A program made the position numbers and the translations under genes. The notes under the pieces are model-generated. The model worked only from the letters and a program-made list of their open reading frames with translations. It had not been told where the DNA came from and searched no databases. Positions 57,959 to 64,000 of a DNA stretch of 64,000 nucleotides are shown in pieces (the first letter of the stretch is position 1; each line of letters starts with the position of its first letter). The stretch spans positions 186,001-250,000 of the forward strand of contig NZ_VTOK01000001.1 of NCBI RefSeq assembly GCF_009765375.1. The letters run 5' to 3'. Origin of the DNA: Alteribacillus sp. YIM 98480. GTDB taxonomy: Bacteria > Bacillota > Bacilli > Bacillales > Marinococcaceae.

Positions 57959-57974
57959 AAATGAGGTGAAAAAC

Positions 57975-60254
57975 TTGAGTATTACGATTGCAGATAAAGA
58001 TACAGAGAACGATTTAAAAATAGTGGGGAAAAATGTTAAACGTTCAGATGCATTAAAAAAAGTAACTGGCACTTTAGATTATGTTATTGATCAGAAAATG
58101 CCAGGTATGCTACATGGAAAACTTTTACGTTCTGAGTATGCAAGAGCTGAAATTATTAAAATAGATACAACAGAGGCTAAAGCTATAAAAGGTGTTTATG
58201 ACGTATTGACAGGAGAAAATTTATCTCAACCTGTACCGCGTTTTGGTTCTATTAAAGAAGATCAGCCGTTGTTGGCTGACAAGGAAGTTAAATATCATGG
58301 GGAACCGATTGCTATAGTATTAGCAGTCGATGAAGAGACCGCTAAGAAGGCCTTGAAATATGTAAAAGTTAAGTATAAACAATTACCGTCTGTCTCAACA
58401 ATAGAAGAGGCATTAAAACCAAATGCGCCGATCGTTCATTCGAATGATCAGGATAACGAGAAAACAAATTCTAATATATGTGGCCATTGGGATTATAATT
58501 GGGGGGATGTTGATCTACAGAAAGAAAACAGTTCGTTCACTATCAATAATGAGTTTGAATTTCCTATGATTCACCATTTTCCAATTGAACCGTATTCTTG
58601 CATTTCATATCCTGTTGATGATGAATTAGTAATAAAAACCCCAATCCAACACCCTTTTATTTTGCGTCGGGTTGTGGCGCAAGCGTTGAATATGGAATTG
58701 TCAAAAGTAAGAGCCATTTCTAACACAATAGGTGGAGGATTTGGAGGGAAAGGCTATCCAAAAATTGAACCTTTAGCAGCCTATCTAGCAATGGAAACTG
58801 TAAGACCTGTAAAGATTACATTATCTTTAGATGAAGGTTTTTTTTCCGCACGACGCTCCTCTGCACAAGTCAATATATGCACGGGATTTAATAGTGAAGG
58901 ATTCATTAACTATCAAGATATTACAATAAAATACTTAATAGGAGCTTATGCTGATTCTGCTCCAAGAGTAGCAGGAAAATCTAGTTATCTTGCATGCGGT
59001 CCTTATCGAACACCAAATGCTAGAATAAATTGTGAAGCTGTTTATTCAAATACAGTGCCCAGTACTGCATTTAGAGGATTTGGGATGCCACAGTTAATTT
59101 GGGCTTTGGAATCTCAAATGAATGAAGCAAGTAAAATTGTAGGTCTTGACCCGGTCGACATTCGACTTAAAAATCTTCCTGAGAAAGGAGATGTGTTAAT
59201 ACCAGGGGATAATCCTGTAGATGGGGATTGGAAACAAGGGCTGCGCAAAGCTGCTGAATTAATAGGTTGGGGAAAAGATAATGAAAAAAACAAAGGCAAA
59301 GGGATAGCGATTGGGATAAAAAACCCCATTCCAGCATCTGTTTCTAAATCAATTGTTAGACTACACGCCGATGGAAGTGTCACGGTATCTTCAGGAACTT
59401 CTGAAATGGGACAAGGAGCAAAAACTGTTATGGGTCAAATCGCAGCTGAGGAATTAGGTGTACCTATGAATCGTGTATCTGTAAATCTTGGTGACACATC
59501 CGTAGCTCCTTTTGATACAGCTACAGCAGGAAGTCGCTCAACGGTAAGTATGGGTAGAGCAATTAAGAGTGCGTGTGATGATATAAAAAATCAAATAAAA
59601 GAAATAATACATGAACTCTATACATTGAAAACAAGCGAAGAAATGATAATATCTGACGGATACGTAAAAGTACACGAAAAAGTTATCTCTTATGCTGAGA
59701 TTCTTACTGAATATATGGGACCAAATTTAGGAGAGATTGTCGGACGAGGAGTGTTTAAAGGGACGAAGATTAATAATCATCCAATGGGAGGTTTGGCAGA
59801 TTTTTGGGAAATTGTATTTACAGCTTCTGAAGTAAAAGTAGAGAAAGAAACTGGAAAGTTAAATATCAATAAACTGCTCAATGTAAGCGATGTGGGTTGT
59901 GTAATTAATCCATTACAAGCAGAAGCCCAAGAAGAAGGTGCAGCAATAATGGGGTTAGGTCATACATTGATGGAGCAATTGGTATATGATAACAATTCTT
60001 CTAAACTAATGAATGGAAGTGCATTAGATTATCGAGTGCCAACTTCAATGGATATTCCAGATAATTTTGAAAGCGATTTCATAGAAAACCACGATGGACC
60101 TGGTCCGTTTGGAGCAAAAGGTCTTGGCGAAAGTGGTATTATTGCTGTTGCTCCTGCTGTTGCTGGTGCTGTGTCTGAGGCAGTAGGTATAAAAATGAAA
60201 GATTTGCCAATCTCAGCAGAAAAAGTTTGGGGATTAATAAATAATAAAAAATAG
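57975..60254 (+). CDS. Molybdenum hydroxylase molybdopterin-binding (large) subunit
   Basis: A 759-residue subunit of the xanthine dehydrogenase/CO-dehydrogenase family. NTIGGGFGGKGYPKIEP binds the cofactor. Residues from 365 read AFRGFGMPQ, the xanthine-dehydrogenase-like active-site loop rather than the CO-dehydrogenase AYxCSFR loop. Catalytic Glu719 lies in GAKGLGESGI. It should hydroxylate an N-heterocycle or oxidise an aldehyde; the substrate is unknown. The TTG start at 57975 lies six bases after GAGGTG; the GTG at 57966 sits on that site. No cofactor-sulfuration or chaperone gene is in view. Confidence 0.93.
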   Translation: MSITIADKDTENDLKIVGKNVKRSDALKKVTGTLDYVIDQKMPGMLHGKLLRSEYARAEIIKIDTTEAKAIKGVYDVLTGENLSQPVPRFGSIKEDQPLLADKEVKYHGEPIAIVLAVDEETAKKALKYVKVKYKQLPSVSTIEEALKPNAPIVHSNDQDNEKTNSNICGHWDYNWGDVDLQKENSSFTINNEFEFPMIHHFPIEPYSCISYPVDDELVIKTPIQHPFILRRVVAQALNMELSKVRAISNTIGGGFGGKGYPKIEPLAAYLAMETVRPVKITLSLDEGFFSARRSSAQVNICTGFNSEGFINYQDITIKYLIGAYADSAPRVAGKSSYLACGPYRTPNARINCEAVYSNTVPSTAFRGFGMPQLIWALESQMNEASKIVGLDPVDIRLKNLPEKGDVLIPGDNPVDGDWKQGLRKAAELIGWGKDNEKNKGKGIAIGIKNPIPASVSKSIVRLHADGSVTVSSGTSEMGQGAKTVMGQIAAEELGVPMNRVSVNLGDTSVAPFDTATAGSRSTVSMGRAIKSACDDIKNQIKEIIHELYTLKTSEEMIISDGYVKVHEKVISYAEILTEYMGPNLGEIVGRGVFKGTKINNHPMGGLADFWEIVFTASEVKVEKETGKLNINKLLNVSDVGCVINPLQAEAQEEGAAIMGLGHTLMEQLVYDNNSSKLMNGSALDYRVPTSMDIPDNFESDFIENHDGPGPFGAKGLGESGIIAVAPAVAGAVSEAVGIKMKDLPISAEKVWGLINNKK

Positions 60255-60280
60255 ATAAATACTTATCGTTTAACTCTTTT

Positions 60281-60298
60281 ACCTTGAATGTACAAGGT
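60281..60298 (+). repeat. Small hairpin after the large-subunit gene
   Basis: ACCTTG and CAAGGT around a six-base loop, followed by an A-run rather than a T-run. It is at most a weak pause or mRNA 3' end. Confidence 0.3.
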
Positions 60299-60442
60299 TG
60301 AAAAAAAGGTTTTTGATCTGTTGTTTATTAGATTCTCGTATCATCTTCCAATTTATGCCGCGATTATCACGGTGAATAATTTTCTACTTATACCCAATTG
60401 GGAGTTAGAAGGTAAACGTAAATTTTAAGGGAGGATGAAATT

Positions 60443-61777
60443 ATGGACAAAAGAGAAATTTCCAATGAACAAACTGCTTCAGATCAAGCTGTTGCAGAAC
60501 AAGCTGCTACTGAACAGGCAGAAATAGAACCAAGTGACTTACAAGAAGCCAATAATGCAACACCGCTCAGTAAATTGATGAAATACTCAAAATTAATGGG
60601 ACCTGCTTGGGTAGCTATTGCATTAAATATAGGAGGCGCAACAATAGCTGCTGCTGTTGTTGTAGGTTCATCAACAGGTTTTAAATTTTTATGGGCTCTG
60701 GTTCCAGAAGTGTTTACTATTTGGATCGCGTGTATTTTATGTACAAAGTTAACGTTAGCTACAGGTGAAGGAACGATAGGAGCTGTAAGAAAATTTTTAG
60801 GTGAAGGAGCAGCATTGTTTACCGGTATTTGTGTTTTTATGGTAAATGCGATTTTCCATGCTGTTAACTTTTTATTAGCTGGTATGGCATTAGAAACATT
60901 GTTTGGAGTAGACCAAAGATTAGGTTCTCTCGTTGGATTAGTTTTTATACTACTTATCGTGTTTAATCCGGCCAAAGGAGACCGATATATAAAGATCATA
61001 GAAACAACACTCCGAATTTCCATTTGGCTTCTATTTCTTACCTTTTTACTCGTACTATTTATGATTGATATTCCATGGGGAGAATTATTTAAAGGGTTAT
61101 TTGTACCAACTTTACCTAATTCTAGTGAAGAAATGGCCACATTTGCAGGCCTTCTAGGAGCAGCAATTGCGGTAAACGTACCAGTAATGGCCGCTTATGG
61201 AATAAAGGAAAGAAAATGGGGTAAAAGGCGCAGCGGCTTAAGTATTTTTGAAATAACATTTACTCATATTATGTTACTTCTTGTACAGTTAGTTGTTGTT
61301 ATAGCTACAGCCTCAACACTATTTCAAGAAGGAACAGTAGTAACAGATGGGATCGTTGCAGCCCAAGCACTCGAACCATTTGCAGGAGGATTTGCAGTCT
61401 ATTTATTTGGGATTGGGTTGCTAGCTTCGGTATTTACAACATTGGTTTCACAAGTTCTTCTATCTGGTTATTTAATCACAGATACAATGAAATGGAAGGT
61501 TGATACAAAGTCTACAAAATTTAAACTGAGTCAATTAGCAGTAGTAATATTAGGTGTAACAGCTCCACTTTTTGGTTGGAATGCATTCCAGGGGGTTATC
61601 TATGCAAGTGCCGTTAATCTTACATTTATGCCGGTGGGAATAATTCTTTGGTGGTTAATAGGCAATAAAACAAACGTTATGAATGAATTAAAACTAAGTA
61701 AACCAATGAATATTAGTGTGGCTTTAGGTCTTATCCTAGTTTTGATTGCAACAATTAGATTTTGGATTAATCTGTAG
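60443..61777 (+). CDS. NRAMP-fold transporter lacking the metal-site motifs
   Basis: A 444-residue membrane protein with an acidic, Gln/Ala-rich 45-residue cytoplasmic start and about 11 helices. The overall pattern (MGPAWVAIALNIGG, GSSTGFKFLWAL) resembles NRAMP carriers. However, the metal-binding DPGN of helix 1 reads NIGG here, and the MPH of helix 6 is replaced (AVNVPVMAAYG). The protein is therefore unlikely to move Mn or Fe and may carry an organic substrate, as suspected for YcsG-like members. GGGAGG precedes the ATG. It lies between the hydroxylase and lyase genes. Confidence 0.8.
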   Translation: MDKREISNEQTASDQAVAEQAATEQAEIEPSDLQEANNATPLSKLMKYSKLMGPAWVAIALNIGGATIAAAVVVGSSTGFKFLWALVPEVFTIWIACILCTKLTLATGEGTIGAVRKFLGEGAALFTGICVFMVNAIFHAVNFLLAGMALETLFGVDQRLGSLVGLVFILLIVFNPAKGDRYIKIIETTLRISIWLLFLTFLLVLFMIDIPWGELFKGLFVPTLPNSSEEMATFAGLLGAAIAVNVPVMAAYGIKERKWGKRRSGLSIFEITFTHIMLLLVQLVVVIATASTLFQEGTVVTDGIVAAQALEPFAGGFAVYLFGIGLLASVFTTLVSQVLLSGYLITDTMKWKVDTKSTKFKLSQLAVVILGVTAPLFGWNAFQGVIYASAVNLTFMPVGIILWWLIGNKTNVMNELKLSKPMNISVALGLILVLIATIRFWINL

Positions 61778-61873
61778 TAATAGAATTTATCATTCATCGT
61801 CTTCCTCTATTAGAGCCATTGAAATGATAAAAACATAAACAAAAACCATACAAAAAAGAGGTGTTTATTAAAT

Positions 61874-62821
61874 ATGAAGCATTCTAGTTTAACAGGAGTA
61901 ATTCCTGCTAATTTGATCGCCTTTAATGAACAATTAGAACTCGATGAGAAAAACTATCGACTCCATATTAGGCATATTGTAAACACAAAAGGTGTCGCAG
62001 GTATCACTACTAATGGGCACGCTGCGGAAGTAGCTTCATTAACATTTGATGAACAAAGAAGGAGTTTAAATATTACTTTAGATGAAGTCTCCGGAAAAGT
62101 CCCTGTTATTTGTGGAATCTATGAAAATGGAACTCAAAAAGCAGCCGACATGGCTAAAATGGCTGAAAGAGAAGGTGCAGATGCCCTTCTAGTGTTTCCG
62201 TCAGAAGTTTTAAATTTTGGGCATCAATTACGACCTGACATGGCATATTATCACTACGCTACGGTAGCTAAAGCAACGAATTTGCCTATTGTTGCTTTTG
62301 TGTACCCTACCACTTCAGGTTTGCATATTCCAACGGACCATTTAGTGAAAATTTGTAAAGAAATTGATAATGTAGTAGCTGTTAAAGAGTGGTCTAATGA
62401 TATATTTGTTTATGAGCAAAACTACCGTGAACTAAAGAAATTAGACAAGCACATATCCATATTAACGAGCTTTAGTAAATCATTACTTGCTTCACTTTGT
62501 ATAGGTGCTGATGGTATTCTTTCAGGACACGGCAGTCTTATAGCGGAAATTCAAGTGCACCTTTATGAGGCAGTTAAATCAAATGATTTAGAAAAAGCCC
62601 GTATAATAGCTGAAAAACTTTATCCTTTAGTTCAAGTGTTTTACAAAGAGCCTTTTTTGGATATGCATAACAGAATGAAAGAGGCAAATGTTTTATTAGG
62701 TAGAATGGAAAAAGCCTATGTGAGACCTCCTTTACAAAAAATCTCGGAGGAAGAGCGTAATATAATTGATGAAGTTATTATGAACGCTAGATTACCACAA
62801 TACAAGGAAATCAAAAAATAA
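61874..62821 (+). CDS. Dihydrodipicolinate synthase-family lyase/dehydratase
   Basis: A 315-residue DapA-superfamily TIM barrel. The Schiff-base Lys lies in NVVAVKEWSND and the active-site Tyr in AFVYPTTSG. The usual GTTGE phosphate/carboxylate loop is replaced by TTNGHAAE, so it is not DapA itself. Relatives cleave or dehydrate 2-keto-3-deoxy acids, N-acylneuraminate or hydroxylated pyruvate adducts. It would act after ring or sugar-acid oxidation in this operon. AAAGAGGTG precedes the ATG. Confidence 0.88.
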   Translation: MKHSSLTGVIPANLIAFNEQLELDEKNYRLHIRHIVNTKGVAGITTNGHAAEVASLTFDEQRRSLNITLDEVSGKVPVICGIYENGTQKAADMAKMAEREGADALLVFPSEVLNFGHQLRPDMAYYHYATVAKATNLPIVAFVYPTTSGLHIPTDHLVKICKEIDNVVAVKEWSNDIFVYEQNYRELKKLDKHISILTSFSKSLLASLCIGADGILSGHGSLIAEIQVHLYEAVKSNDLEKARIIAEKLYPLVQVFYKEPFLDMHNRMKEANVLLGRMEKAYVRPPLQKISEEERNIIDEVIMNARLPQYKEIKK

Positions 62822-62872
62822 TTTTTCGAATATTTTAATATCATTACAAATAAGCAATATGGAGGGTTCACA

Positions 62873-63799
62873 ATGAAATTATCGACAGTGCTTATCAATA
62901 ACGAATCAAGATTAGTAGGATTTCTTAATGAAACTCATGTAATTGATTTATTTGAAGCTCAAAAAGAGCTTAATAATAAAGAAATCCCTGAAAATGTTTG
63001 GATGAACATGCAATCATTTATAGAAGCCGGAGAGCCAGCCATTTTAGCTTGTCAACAAATGTTGTCAGACTTTACAGACAGTTTGTCACATAGTTTTATT
63101 TACCCCTTCGAGGATCTCAAAGTTCTTCCTCCCATCCCGAGACCATTGAAAAACATTATGTGTGTAGGGCGAAACTATAAAGAACATGTTGGTGAAAGTA
63201 AACAGCTAAGTGGAAAGTCACAACCAATACCAGAGAAACCTATCTATTTTACAAAATCTTTTACTAGTTTAGTGGCTCATGAGGATTTTATCGAGTTTAA
63301 TCGTAACGTCACAGAAAAAGTTGATTATGAGGGAGAGCTAGCAGTCATTATTGGAAGTAAAGGTAAAAATATTTCTAAAAATAAAGCAATGGACTATGTA
63401 TTTGGTTATTCAATTATGAATGATGTATCCGCTCGTGATCTACAGTTTGGACATGTCCAATATTTTAAAGGCAAAGCTTTAGATACCTTTGCTCCAATAG
63501 GTCCATGTATTGTCCATAAATCTTCTCTTCCAGATTACACAAAATTTAAATTACAAACAACTGTAAATGGTGAACTGCGACAATCAGCTTCGTTAGAACA
63601 ACTTATTTTCGATATCCCTACGATTATTTCGACTCTTTCTTCTGGAATGACCTTGCATCCAGGTGACATTATTGCAACTGGTACGCCTTCTGGGGTAGGT
63701 GGTGGATTTGACCCACAACGTTTTCTTAATGATGGTGACATAGTAGAAATTACGGTAGACCCGATTGGTACATTAAGAAATAGTGTGCGTGAATTATAA
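62873..63799 (+). CDS. Fumarylacetoacetate hydrolase-family protein
   Basis: A 308-residue FAH-family enzyme with NIMCVGRNYKEHVGE, the metal ligands in VDYEGELAVIIG, and MNDVSARDLQ and GTPSGVGGGF loops. Members hydrolyse beta-diketones or decarboxylate or isomerise 2-oxo-diacids. AUG with GGAGG upstream, 51 bases after the DapA-family gene. Together they suggest breakdown of a 2-oxo acid intermediate. Confidence 0.9.
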   Translation: MKLSTVLINNESRLVGFLNETHVIDLFEAQKELNNKEIPENVWMNMQSFIEAGEPAILACQQMLSDFTDSLSHSFIYPFEDLKVLPPIPRPLKNIMCVGRNYKEHVGESKQLSGKSQPIPEKPIYFTKSFTSLVAHEDFIEFNRNVTEKVDYEGELAVIIGSKGKNISKNKAMDYVFGYSIMNDVSARDLQFGHVQYFKGKALDTFAPIGPCIVHKSSLPDYTKFKLQTTVNGELRQSASLEQLIFDIPTIISTLSSGMTLHPGDIIATGTPSGVGGGFDPQRFLNDGDIVEITVDPIGTLRNSVREL

Positions 63800-63827
63800 G
63801 CTATATTCTATGAAAGGACGGAGAAAT

Positions 63828-64000
63828 ATGCAATTTATTGATTTAAGTGTTCCACTTGAACATGAACCTATAACAGAAAAAAGACCTTCCCGTATTGAAA
63901 GATTTAATCATGATAAAGAGGGGCTAGACTTTTTAACAAAAGCCTTTGGATGTGAACCGTCTGACTTAGTTTTATCCGGTGGACTGGGAAATGCGATTGA
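63828..64000 (+). CDS. Cyclase-family metal-dependent hydrolase, 5' part
   Basis: The first 57 codons of a gene cut by the window edge. MQFIDLSVPLEHEPITE matches the start of cyclase-family (kynurenine formamidase-like) hydrolases, which cleave amides or lactones with a metal site. GGACGGAG precedes the ATG, 28 bases after the FAH-family gene. The catalytic HxGTHxDAPxH motif would lie beyond the edge. Confidence 0.75.
   Translation, partial: MQFIDLSVPLEHEPITEKRPSRIERFNHDKEGLDFLTKAFGCEPSDLVLSGGLGNAI

Noticed and set aside
60484-61140. 218-codon minus-strand open frame opposite the NRAMP-fold carrier
   Set aside because: Low-complexity antisense reading of a real membrane protein.

Overview
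The window reads as the chromosome of a low-GC, Gram-positive, endospore-forming member of the Bacillaceae. Supporting evidence: AGGAGG-type ribosome binding sites with frequent GTG and TTG starts, a BceRS-BceAB bacitracin-type module close to that of Bacillus subtilis, GltC-, YkuK-, YetF- and SwrC-like genes, DUF3231 and Cdd1-type proteins, a perfect CIRCE element and cre-like sites. Secreted proteins are rich in Asp and Glu, which hints at a salt- or alkali-tolerant species; this is an inference. No rRNA, tRNA, CRISPR array, prophage or intact insertion sequence was found.

Layout. 1-2000: tail of an AraC regulator, a secreted propeller-like protein and a decayed stretch. 2000-6700: GntR/FCD regulator divergent from a four-carbon acid-sugar operon (dehydrogenase, DUF1537 kinase, GntP permease). 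6700-8200: two small membrane proteins and a possible spore-surface protein. 8580-13070: BceR-BceS and BceA-BceB with a palindromic operator between the two halves. 13350-19610: DUF3231 protein, a broken GGDEF gene, a lipoprotein-anchored MTA/SAH nucleosidase, adenine deaminase behind a purine riboswitch, and a YkuK-like protein. 20000-21500: cytoplasmic chemoreceptor. 21900-25840: opine-dehydrogenase-like enzyme, SSS symporter and a 38-residue symporter companion, divergent from a CdaR-type regulator across a palindrome.

25990-32840: ethanolamine utilization without a microcompartment (eutW, eutV, eutA, eutB, eutC, eutH), with an ANTAR target hairpin overlapping a long terminator in front of eutA. 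33060-34940: SulP transporter with UspA. 35080-37110: htpG under CIRCE. 37360-46260: small genes, a HAD phosphatase, UbiA prenyltransferase, GdhA, a GltC-like regulator, a DUF421 protein and an RND transporter. 46540-49610: probable glutarate pathway (acyl-CoA dehydrogenase, class III CoA-transferase, DUF3870) behind a cre-containing promoter and a hairpin leader. 49620-55560: a MITE-like element, a frameshifted subtilisin, Cdd1, a MetE-C-like methyltransferase, a chemoreceptor and a DJ-1/PfpI protein. 55770-64000: GntR/FCD regulator followed by a three-subunit molybdenum hydroxylase, an NRAMP-fold transporter without the usual metal-site motifs, a DapA-family lyase/dehydratase, an FAH-family hydrolase and the start of a cyclase-family gene.

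The overall picture is a run of self-contained catabolic modules, each with its own regulator and importer. The two modules whose substrate I cannot name, the opine-dehydrogenase cluster (21.9-25.8 kb) and the molybdenum-hydroxylase cluster (55.8 kb to the edge), are the best candidates for undescribed pathways.
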